From Typha latifolia (taxonomy: Eukaryota; Streptophyta; Magnoliopsida; Poales; Typhaceae), in the NCBI GenBank assembly GCA_019914945.1, contig CM034113.1:1240001-1304000 (forward strand): a DNA stretch of 64,000 bases. Reading direction: 5' to 3'. Every line of letters begins with the position of its first letter. Within the stretch, counting starts at the first letter, position 1. Positions 47,401 to 59,700 of the stretch are shown piece by piece. The notes beneath the pieces were generated by a model. The model had not been told where the DNA came from. It saw nothing but the letters and a program-made list of their open reading frames with translations, and made no database searches. The translations under genes were made by a program, and so were the position numbers.

Positions 47401-50400
47401 ATAACTTAGTGCATTGCTATACTGAGTGCAAATAGCAATTTTTAATGATCATGAATATTGGGCATAACTTAGAAAACAGTCTAGGCATAAATCGATTGCG
47501 ACTTTCCGTGGTGACTCAAGTCTACTTGAAAGTCTAGGGAAAAAAATTTATTTAAGATCACTGTGATGACTCTAATGAGGTTAGGAAACAGTATCAGGTT
47601 AGATCGAATGATTTTTTAAGGTGACTCTAATCTCTCTCAATGATTAATGAAAGAAACAGAGTGCATTTATCACATAGTGACACCTTCTGGTAACCCTTAC
47701 GAGAATAGACAGGGTGCATTTATCACCTAATGACACTCCCTGGTGACTCTAACCAGATCAGCTATAAGGAAAAGATCTGAGCATCATATCAAGGTGGTTT
47801 TTAGTTGATGTGAATTTATAGGGCATTGATCCAATTGAGACAAATGGCATTATTGAGAAAAATTTAGTTACTGGTACCAAGTATGTTATAAGATATGATT
47901 TTCACTATTTTTAGAGGTTCTGTATTTTTATTGTTAATACAAGCATGCTTAGTGAAATTGTCTTTTATATTGTTGGACTTAGATTTATTCAAAGTTATAC
48001 TTATGGATTCGAATTTATTTGGGTTTCGAGTAGATTCTACTCACTGAGCTATAGTCGTTAGCTCATGAAATCTTTTTCTAATATTTCAGATAATGACCAA
48101 CGTAGCGACTGAGCAAGATGCACCATAAATCTACCTCTACTTAGGATCTACCCATTTTATATATCTTCCAATTCTATTAGTTTGTATATTTTAAACTATC
48201 TGTCAATTAAATTTGGTCAGAGACATGTTAATATTGACATTGGTTATTTTTATTATTATTAGAATTGTGTTCGTTGTAGTCAAATATTCATATAAATTCT
48301 TGTCATTGTGGATTTCAAAAATTATTAGGCTTTGTGTATCTCTAAGTGTATTGAAATATATAACCGGTTATGATTCCAATTTTGAGTTGCGACACGTGGA
48401 TTGTTGATTGCCTCATCTCCTCCTCTTCTTTTCTTTCTCTCTAACATTGGAAACCACTAACTTTTTGTTTTGTCTTCTTTCTTTGGGCTTTAACTAGTAG
48501 GAAAGAGAGTGTTGAGAAAGAGAGAGACCACGTGGGAAAGAGAGTAGTGGGGAAGAGAGAGGCCATGTTCTTCCAATGTTAACCTAGTGGGAAAGAGAGA
48601 GGTCACGTGGGAAAGAGAGTAGTGAGAAAAAGAGAGGCCATGTGCTCATGTCAACATTGGCAACCACCAACTATTAATTCATTTAATTTCGAATCATGGT
48701 AATTTATTATTAAGATTTTTTTGATTAAATATTATTAAGATGTTAATGAAATATGTAACATATTTGTGAATTATAAATTTGTAATCTATTATTTTAATGG
48801 TTGTGAATTGCACTATTAAAATTTTATAAATGCTATATTAGTGTATATATATATATCATATAGAATTATATAAAATTATATAAAATTATTTATAATTTTT
48901 TACATATTAAAATTTCTAGACCATCTCGGCGTCCTTGGCAGCCTATGCGATAGTATATGAAGTGATCGCCTGCAATCCGTGGCCACCTTTCAATATACTG
49001 CTTCTAATCCTCTAGAAGAATTAGAACACTTAGGGATCGTGTATCTTTTAGACATTCACAAATCAAGGAAAAAGAAATTCATATAGGATGAATAAGATTA
49101 AGTAAGAAGAGGATAATAACATAACAGCAAGAGTGACTTTCTTCTTCCTACAAGAATGGTACTACAAAAATCCCCATCCATAAATTAGGCGTTAATCATG
49201 TAAGGAAGCTATTGACCTGAACGAGTTTTGATCCAGATAGATATTGTGCATGATCCTTCAAGATTGCGAAAGATACATGTACAGAGAATGTGATGAGAAA
49301 GATTCTTTTCTGATGCAACATATCAAACCATTCTTTACTAGAAACCATTGGCTGCATGACAGTATCATGGAAATTTACCATAACTAGGTTAACCTTTAAA
49401 AGGCAACAGTAATTACTAATAAGTAATAACAAAAGAGAAGCCACAGTATGCATTTTAGTATTGCTTAGATTGCAAACTAAAATGTAAATTTGCAGTAGAG
49501 GACACATCTAGAGTGAAATATAGATTTCAGAACAAGTCAAATCATCATAATCAGGACATGCAGGGAATGAAACTAAGCATAATAAATCTGCGGTAAAATA
49601 TGATGTGTAATGCCAGAAATAAAGGTCAAGAAAGCAGTTAAGATATAGATTACCATCAAGCAATGTGCCGGAATCATTTTTTTTCTTGCCCCTCTTTTTA
49701 CTAGATTTTGGAAGTGAGCTATTTTTCTTTTTGTCTTTATTAGGACTGCTGGCAGAATCTCTAGTTAGCAATGCTTCCGATTGTACCAAGCCCAGACTTC
49801 TCTCAAAAGTAAGGCGTCGAAAAATCTTAATGTCTGATGGTGCAAGGCTAGCTTCGTCTCCACTAGCATTTTCATAGATCACATCTTCCACAACTATTGG
49901 TCCTGTTACTGGAGATGTAACCTATGAGAATGTGCAACACATACACAAAAAAGCTGTAAGAGAAACTGATGAAAAAAAAACAATAACTGATCCTATTACT
50001 GGAGATGTAACCTATGAGAATGTGCAAAATATACATCGAAGAGTTGTGAGAGAAACTGATAAAGAAAAACAACTAGTCAATAAGATGGTAATGGCAATCA
50101 ATCAGGTGTAGATCAAGGAAAACCAGATATATTATGACACATATTTTGATTACGACTGATGATGATCTACTATTAATACATGCATATGAGATCTCAATCT
50201 CAGATAAAGAGGTGATTGGGCCAGCCAAGCTGGGTTCGGGCCGAGCTTTTCAAGCTGGCCCAAGCAGGCCTCTATTTTGCCAGCATGCTCACGAGTTTGT
50301 CGGGCTGGGCCAGATTCAGATCAGGCTAGAAAATTCCAGCCCATTACTGCCCACAAGGCCCAGGACATATCAGGCTTAATTCCTTCTCAAAGACCTCCTC

Positions 50401-53400
50401 TGGGACCTCACCAAAGAAGCCATTGAACCTGAGGTCAAGGTACTTGAGTTTTGGGATGAGTGCAGTGATGGGAAAAGGCCTTGAGAAAAGGTTATTACTA
50501 AGGTCTAGCTCCATGAGGAACTAAAGATCTCTAAAGGTATCTGGGACTGTGCCTGAGAACTATTACTGTTGCGTTTTGTTTTTTTTTAAGTGTTATTTAT
50601 TGGTTTTATTTTCGAAGAGAAGGAGAAGCTTTTCTAGTAACCAGTTGATCTTTGAATTGCCTTAGGTTTTGTTGATTCTTTGTTATATCTCATGGGTCGG
50701 GCTGCAGGCAGCTGCAGGTTGGTCTAGCCAGGCTGCAAGCTATTCAAATAGGTCAGATTCTCAGGCTAGGCCAGGCGGGCAAAAGCCTAGCCCATATCAC
50801 CCATCAATAAATCGGGCTAGGGTTGGGCTGGGCCCAAGTCAGGCTGGAGTCAAGTTTAGCCCAATTCCATTTGAGGAGGTTTGGAACGGACTTGGTTGGA
50901 TCGGGTCATTTAATCACCTCTACATATAAATAGTATACTATGTAAATGTGCTTGTCAATGCTTTACAAGAAAATAAAATAAAAAACAAATGCCTAGCAGT
51001 ACTAAGATAGAAAAATAATTTATTAAAACTGGAAAATCCTTCTACCAAAATGATTATATGTTTAATAGTCTAGCAGCACCTGATATTAGTTTAAAAATCA
51101 AAATGAAGTATTCACTTACATCATAGATAGGCATCATATCTCCAATCAAGAGGTTTATACAGCCCGAATATAAGCACACCATGTCATGCCAAGCTAAATC
51201 TTGCTCCTACTATCAAGCTTACTTAGCTCAAGCCTTGTTATTTCTCAACTTGAACTCAAAGTTGCTGAGAAACACTCTTCTATAAGATCCCTATAAACTA
51301 TATATGTGGTCCCCAAGGTTTATACACATACACCTTTAACTCTCATTGCTAATCTGGCCTACATCAAGACATTCTTCATTAATCATAATGTGGGGGTATA
51401 ATTAAACCACGGATTAATTACGTCTACACCCCCTGAACTATACCCGATTTTTATGAGGACCCCCTAAACTTTTTTAGATTATAATGTTCTCCCTAAACTT
51501 TAAAAAAGTTTCAATGTCACCTGTCTGTTATTATACTGTCAAAAATATTAAGTGAGTCAACTTATGTAGCAATTATATTAGACATAATTAATCTGAAATG
51601 ACATAGGTGCCCTCATAGGAGGGAAATTTAATGTCATTTGACCCTTTAATTAAATTAGGGTAAACAGATATATATTAATTTAATTTAATTTTTTTTATTA
51701 TCAATGTTCTGAAAGGCGACCGCAAGTAACAGGCGGTCACCCAACCGCCGCAGGTGACAAGGCGGTGTAGCATTTTAATATAAAAATAATAAATAAACAT
51801 ATATAATACAGATTAATAGATAATTACTGATTTACTTCAATTAATTTCTTCAACAGATAATTACTTCAATTAATTACTTCAACAAATAATTACTTCAATT
51901 AATTATTTCAACAGATAATTACTTCAATTAATTATTTCAACAAATAATTACTTCAACAGATAGTGACCAACTTCAATTAGGAAATAAGTTAAAAACTAAC
52001 ATATTAAGAGAGAATTGATCAATGGAAAATAAAAATTAAAAAAATAATTTGATGTGAGACTAATAAAGAAAGATTATGAGAGAGGGAGTGAGAGACTTGA
52101 AAGAGAATGAAAGAGAGTGAGAGAGACTTGCAAGAGAGTGAAAGAGAGAGAGAAGAACAATGAAGTACCATCCGTTGTGGGAGAGAAACTGAGAGAGAGA
52201 GAGAGAGCCGCTCGCGACTTCGCTGTAGGAGAGACTGGTCGCCGCCTTCGTTGCCGCCGACTCTGGAAGGAATTTTTTTAGGGTTCACCGATGTGCTATT
52301 GAGAGAGAGAGAGAGGAGTGATTGTGTTGGGTTTTTTTATATATAGGTTAGTTTTTAAACCCGAACCACTAAAAAATCCGACCCACTAAACTATCCGCTT
52401 AAATTATTGGCAAGCTAAAGTGTTGGCCCGCCTTCTCGGGCCGACCCTGACCAAGGCGTCCCCCCTCGCCATTCACCGACGCATTTCAGCTTAGTGGGGC
52501 GGCCGATGTGTCGCCCTGCCATGGCGGCCGTCTTTTCCGCCATTTAATACACTGCTTATTATCATCTTCAATCGTTGCACACCATCATGATTTACTCCCC
52601 TTCATCATCACCGACTCCCCCCACACTCCCCTCCTTTCCCGGCTTCATTGTTGACAGCATCGACAGTTGTGTGGAACTCAAGGGGCAAGTAGCGGATCCC
52701 TCCGCCAGCCTTGAGGAGGAGCTTCCATCTGTAGCAACCGAGGATGGCATAACTCCAACGAGATTGGCCACAGGCAATAAGGGCAATGGCGGAGTCGACC
52801 GCCGCCTTGAAGACCGATCCATCGCCAGTCGACAATGAATCCAAAACTAGTCCATCACCAACCTGCGGCGGCGATCAACGGCCCACTTCTCCAATGCGGT
52901 AATCAGATCCTTCGTCCCACCATAGCGAAGCCCGAGGTCGAGTGATGGGAGCAGCTGCGAAGTAGGAGAAACGGGGGAGTAGTACGGCCTTCTAGATCTC
53001 CATCCACCACTCAATCTGCCGGGTCTACCCAGACCGCTGCCGCCATCACCCTCGTGTTGAAGTAGCACATCTACCAATCGACATGACAAACCGAGGTGGA
53101 GATGAGGTTCCGGACTTAGTTTGGGTCGAAATGGTAGAACTTGAATTGAAGCTATGGGAAGGTAGACCAAACCAACGGCTCGAGGCCGCATGGAGGCGCC
53201 TGACGAAATATGGCGGCGTGCTCAGGCACTGGCCTTCTTTGACGGTGTGAGGGGATTCTGGTTTGAGTGCGTCTGAGAGGAGGAACAATCAGGTGTTAAC
53301 AAATTAGTTGAGGCTATTTCAATAATTTACTAATTTCATTTAATTTTGCTAGCTAAGTGATAAGCTCAATTATTTATTAGGTTTATAATTATCATTTGAC

Positions 53401-56400
53401 ATTTTTTGTCATAGTCGTTAGCTGTTTCACTTTGCCCCAAAGTTTATGGAGAATATTATAACTTAAAAACGTTTAGGGTGTTCCCATGAAAATCGAATAT
53501 AGTTAAGGGGTGTAGACGTAATTAACCCTTAAACCAAATGAATGAATTAATATTTTACTATATTCCATATCTTTAACATATGTGCACCTTTGGCTTATGG
53601 TCGTATAAATTATCCACCCTAATACCCTATATACTGATACACTAAACACTATATATATATGTGCATGTATCCCATGTCCAAAATGAGTTTTGATCCGAAC
53701 ACAAGATTCTACTTTAAATGGTCAACTTATTTGCCATCCCCACTCACATCTTTACAGGAATAACCTTTTAATTCAATATTAAGCAACTGACCCAACCAGC
53801 AGAACCTCAAATGGACTTCTATTTGGAGATCTTTCTTTCTCTGTGGCCTTATTTGCTTCAAACAGGAACATGAGACAGACTCTGAGAGGGTTTCAATCAG
53901 CTTCGTAGCCGATTACAGAAGTGCTCAACTGTTTCAAGGATCCCTTTATACTTTCTCTAGCTGGCACCCATTTGGTTGGGAAAAGACTTGGATATAAATA
54001 ACAGTACTGACTCAAGGTCAATGTAACAACCCAAAACCTAGAAACTAACTCACGTTGGTCCCCACTCACATCAAAATGCATATCACCAAATTAAAATCCT
54101 AATTAATAGGTTTCCTTACACTCACATCAAAATGCATATCACCAAATTGCAAGTCCTAATTAATAGGTTTCCTTACGGTTTTAAAACCCTTCAGGTCTAT
54201 CTCCTAATTAATTAACATCATTTGTTTTCTATTGGGTTATAACCCCTTGAATCTCTCTCTTTCCTCCAAGTAAGATCCTAATTTATTAGGATGCTTTCCT
54301 AATTGGCTTATAACCGCAAAAGAATCCCTCTTGTTCTCTTTCCCTCACGCACACACCAGCCCCTTTAATCACGATGCAGCCACAAAAGAAAAGAAAAGAA
54401 AAGAAAAAAAGATAATGGAGGAAATCATAGTAGCGTCCTTCTCCTTTCTGTTGGATAGGAACTGTAACTTCCTTCTGCTCCAAGGTTCTTCTTGGATTAA
54501 ACTGTGACTCGTTTGAGTCATTTTTAACTAGTTGTTCCCTTCTTTTTATAGAACTTTAAGTGTTGAATAAGCATGTGATTAGTTTATGAAAATGTATGTT
54601 GCATATGTTTACAGCTTGTTAATTCCATATTCAAGACATATATTAAGACAAAATGTATAGTCTAGTGTATATCTTTGCTTAGAATATCATGGCAGATGTA
54701 AGCTGATTTTTTGAAATATATGAAAAAGTAAACCAATAAATGCTTCCACATCATACTAGGATTTGATCATCTCCCTAGTAGTTATTATTACTCTCTTAAA
54801 CGAACATACTATTCTATACATGTTCAATGTTTACATTGTAACTGAGGAAAAGAGAGAAGATTGCCTACAATAGTCAATGGCTAGGCTATTGTGGGCAAGT
54901 ACCTTCTTTAGGGGTTCATAGTATGCTCAAGACCAACTATGGATCTTGGAAGATTGAGTCTAAAAGAGCCAAGGCTATAACATTGCAGAAAATGGTGCAA
55001 TTGAATATAAGATACTATACCTTTCGCACGATGTTTCTCTCCTTGATACCATCATTAGCCATCATGAATCTGCAGTCATATGAAACATTTAACTTATGAA
55101 TCTCCAATTAAGAACTTGCATAATAACTATAAGGTATGTATAAACAGAGTACACCTACTACAACAAAAGAATCGAAAAGGAGAGAAAGGAAATGAATAAT
55201 ATACCACTCTGGAAAAGGTTCAAATAGGCTATAACATTTTCCTACTTCAGCAAGATGCCAACAGAAAACCATGTTCAAACCAAATATCATGGAAGTTTGC
55301 CATAACAAGATAAGAAGCAAGTGAATAAAGATGCAACGAAGCAAAGCAAGAAATCATATCTCCATGAAGTTTAATACATTGGAGAAACATCAGCTGAAAG
55401 CCTGAAACAAACATCTTACCACGTTCCTAAATCACTTGCAAGAACCAAATATCACAATATCACTAATATGTTCTCTAGGTGATGTATATAGCATATATAT
55501 ATAATAGCTCATATCATTAAATTCAGCTGAAAGACTGAAATGCTAGAAAAATGACATGGAAAGAAGATTACACCAACAACAGGGTATTTTCACCACTATA
55601 AATGAATCTTGGCATTTTTTTAATCAGCAGTTCATATATAAATACATCCAACCAAAGGCCATAACAAATGCAACTATCTCAACCTAGGGTCCATCCAACT
55701 TCCTTACTAAAATCCCATACCTGCCTACAGTTGTTATATCATGTTCTAATGTTATGCAGCTAAGTTTCTTAACTTCGCTATATCAAGATAGTAACAAAAC
55801 AGCCCTAAATGATATAGGCATCTAACAGCCTAATATCTAGCATATAATGATGAGCCATTGGGCTTGAGGTTATTTCAAGAAGAAAAATATTAGGGACATA
55901 CGGAATTTGAGCTGTGTCTTCAGTTTCTCCGGGTGCCAAATTCTTAACAAGTGGAGAAAGGTCTTTCTGGGAGAAAGAAAAAATTAAAATAGTAAAATCA
56001 TCAGAAAATGAAAACAAACAAGTTTATATAGCTTGCATGCAGTTACATTATTTATAGAAAATTTACCTGGATAACATCCATGCTAGCGAGGGCATGACTC
56101 GAGTCCAAGAATACCTAACACAATACTATGAATTAATACCAAATTAAAAGTTCTCTATCCTAGAGTGATAAAACAAATCTAAACCAGATCATCATCCCCT
56201 AGTGGTGGTACCAGGATAAGACGAGCTGCCTTTGAACTTTCAACAATACACCATTGTCCTTCTTCTGAAGTAAATAGCCATTCATGAGCTCGAGTCTGCA
56301 ATATTAAAACAAGTTATATATCTCAAGGAGAACGTTCATTCATATATCATGCAGAGTATTGTGGTATTGGTGCCATAATTTAGGTCCAAAGTTACAAACC

Positions 56401-56675
56401 ACCTTGAGGAGCCCAGCATACTATCTCGTAAGAGTCTATAAGAATGTAGAAACCTCAAGATTGGAGGTACATGAAGAAAGAAGTCTGACAGCACAATTGT
56501 GAAGCACGGATATGGCTACGGGATATGGATACATTAGGATATAGATACGAGGATACAACAAATCCTTAAAAAACAAGATACGGATACGACAAGGATACAT
56601 CAATAAATAAATTAATAAAAATATATATTTGCAGAAAACCGCTGTCAAACACAGCCGAAGGGGAGAGGACTTGTA

Positions 56676-56711
<36 letters not shown>

Positions 56712-59700
56712 CAAGGGAGAATACTAAAGGGGAAAGAGAGAAAGGAAGGCTCTACAATTCTATTCTATTTAATCCTTAATGGGTAGTTAAATAGATTAAT
56801 GGTTGCAGACCAATTTATACTTTGAATCTGACCTAAAAAACCCAAAGTTAACTTAAAAACGTAACTTAGTTGAATCCCGCCGTATCAGTTGGTATCGGGA
56901 TGTATCCATGTCGTATTTCAACAATTAAAGTAATTTTTACTTTGAGACTCTTTCAGCCATATCCAATATGCATCAGTGTTGTATCGAACCATATTCGTTA
57001 TTGATATGTATCAGATACAGTGATGTGTATGGCACCCCAATGAAGTGTACATGTTCCATAGCAGCACAACCATTTCTACTCAGTTAAATTCATCGACAAC
57101 AACAACAACAAAAAAGTCAGCCAAGGTCCAAAACCAAGAAAAATAGATGCACAATTGTACCCGTGTAACAATTAGAAAGTGTTGCCAAACAAATAAATAT
57201 AAAAATAAATTATCAGTAGTTCATTGAAAAGAATTTTTCACTTGTTCATTGGCAAAATTCATGACTTTGCAAGATGAGATGACTTATTTCAAGATATTCT
57301 TACACTCCTACTGTCTGGTACAAATTTTCATATAATTAATAAAGGACATTGCCTAGAAGAGTAACACAAGTATTTTGTGAACTAGTTAGCCTTTTGAATA
57401 TCAATATGTTATTTTGAAAAAGGAGCCAACTTCACCAGATCATTCCAACAATATGTACCATGATTTTATACTTTAGGTCTAACCAGGAGCTTCTACACTA
57501 ACCAAACAATCAAGGTGTATAGCAATATAAACAATAACTCAAGAGAGAGGACGAAGAAGAGATATGGAAGAAAAACAATATTAAGCCAACCCACCTTAGG
57601 TACAAGGAAAATGCCGCAATGATACAAATATGGTTCAGATTGCTGCCGGGCGTCCAATAATACAGCTTTATAGCCATAAACTGAAGTCCCTTCTTCACCA
57701 AGTATAAGATGACAGCGACGTCCTGGAAGGAGTTCCTTTACACTTCCTACAGCCCCTAGCTGTAGATCTTGCAAAGAGTACAATATATCATCACCGGAAG
57801 AGTATTGATTTCGGATGTTATTCTCATTCTCAACTGCCTTGACAGTGGCATAAACCTACAGGAACATAGAGAAACTTAGATTTAGAATTTCCAAGATCTA
57901 AAATGTCTTAAGATTGTCATAGGACACAAGTCCATTACCTGCTTTGCATTACAATTTACAGAAGAGCAATCAAATGATGCCTTGATTGAATTTATAGCTC
58001 CCAACTTCTGTTTTACCATAGACACCATGAAGGTTTGAAAGGAAGAGTTATTAGAAGGTTTGTGGGGTATAGCATGAACACTACTTTCCCATCCAAACCT
58101 GAACTCAGAGAAAAGTAAACCTACGAAAGATGTAGATGTGTTCAGGTTGGATATTTTAAATATAAAAAGAAAAGGAACAATGCAAGAAGAAGAAGTATAC
58201 AAGTGATTATTCCTAGAAAAAGAATAACCAATAACAATAGACAACTGCTCATGCTTTTATTTTCATTTTGACAAGATAAACAATTATAAAGAGACTTCAT
58301 TTCTACTGTTTGCTCTAAACTCACCTAAAACATGAGATTCAGCCAGGGTAAGACATAGGAACTTTCCTCCTGATTTCAGAACCCTCTTCACCTGGAACAT
58401 GTGTGACTTAGTTCATTAACACTCAACATAAGTATATAGGAAATGAAGTAACTTATCTATTTACAATTTGATTTGATAACCAGGCAAGAGAACTGAAGAT
58501 TGTACCTCCTTCAGGTACTTACTCCCCAACTGTGGCCCAAGTTCTGGCTCCATTAGAGCATCCAATCCCCCCTTATCAAGAATGACATCAAAAGACTCAT
58601 CTGCAAACTGGTTAATTCGATAGAGTAGATTAAGTTATAAATTCATGAATGCAGGCAACATTCTTAGCAACATCCTACGAGAAGCATAATAGCAACATCA
58701 AAGGGTAAATCTCTCATAAGGAATCGTAACATTGGGCTACTTGGACTGCACCTTACAGTATCAAGCTATGAACAAAATATTATACAAAAAAAAAAGAGAT
58801 AGAGAGTGAGTAGCAATATTAGATAATTCCTTTTAACATATTTACAGTTGTACTTATTTCCACGATCAATTTACTTTGCTGATACCTCTTATCTTCCAAA
58901 TACCTATCCCTTAATGGTGGCAAGGCTGTGCAGACTTTATTGGAGGCAGAAGCATGATTACTTGGAGCACAACCCATTAAAACTTAAATATTCCAACAAT
59001 TCCAAAATCCCACTAAATCAAGACCTCAGTCATGTCCATGATACTATTCTATAAACACTTAATTCTGCTTCCAACAGTTATCTAAAGGCAAAAAAGAAAA
59101 AAAAAACAAGGTTCTAATTTGCAACATGCCAAAGTTATAATTTCCTAAATGGAGAAATCTAGCAGCCAGCAAATTATTTCAAATGCTTTCTACCTATTTG
59201 ATAAGTTAAAATTTTGAGCATAAAAATAAGAGTTTTCGACCAAATTACTGCTACAAGGAAACATATTTGTTGAACTATTACACTATTCAAACTTATTCCA
59301 AAACAACTACACTTTTTGTCAGCTTAGTACAATGTGATAAATCATTATCTGAGACAATAATTCTTAATAGATTTATCAATTTGTCAAGATAATGGAGTTG
59401 CTTCCTGTATAAATCACTCTCTCAAACAGCGGTTTATATATAAAGTAAATCACTACCTCAAACAGCGGTTTATATATAAAATAAATCACTCTCTAAGACA
59501 ACGGTTTATATATAAAGTAAATAGCTCCACTGTGGTTTATATATAAAGTAAATTGCTCTATGTTACAGAAGTTTATATTTATGAAAATGAATGATTTTTA
59601 GAATGTAGGAAAAGAAAGGGTAGTACAAGAATCGTTGTCCGGGACAATGATTTTCCATGTGGCGCGGAATTGGCAAAAGTTGTAGTAGTTTTGGAATAAG

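Larger units (their letters stand above)
51410..53528. mobile_element. Mutator-like element (Pack-MULE-like) in METTL13 intron 9
   Basis: Terminal inverted repeats start CGGATTAATTACGTCTACACC at left and GGGTTAATTACGTCTACACC at right (reverse complement) and stay alignable for about 120 bp. TTAAACCA flanks the element on both sides (51402-51409 and 53529-53536), an 8-bp and possibly 9-bp target duplication. No transposase was seen. The interior after 52563 is much more GC-rich (52600-53280), with long open stretches on the minus strand that I do not recognise and that may be captured host sequence. Confidence 0.85.

Noticed and set aside
49196..49507. 103-codon minus-strand frame inside METTL13 intron 10
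   Set aside because: The METTL13 protein joins exon 10 to 43134 in frame and matches the family without it; no splice sites fit.
51832..51965. Regularly spaced repeats resembling a CRISPR array
   Set aside because: The repeats are contiguous with no unique spacers and lie in a plant transposon; this is a minisatellite.
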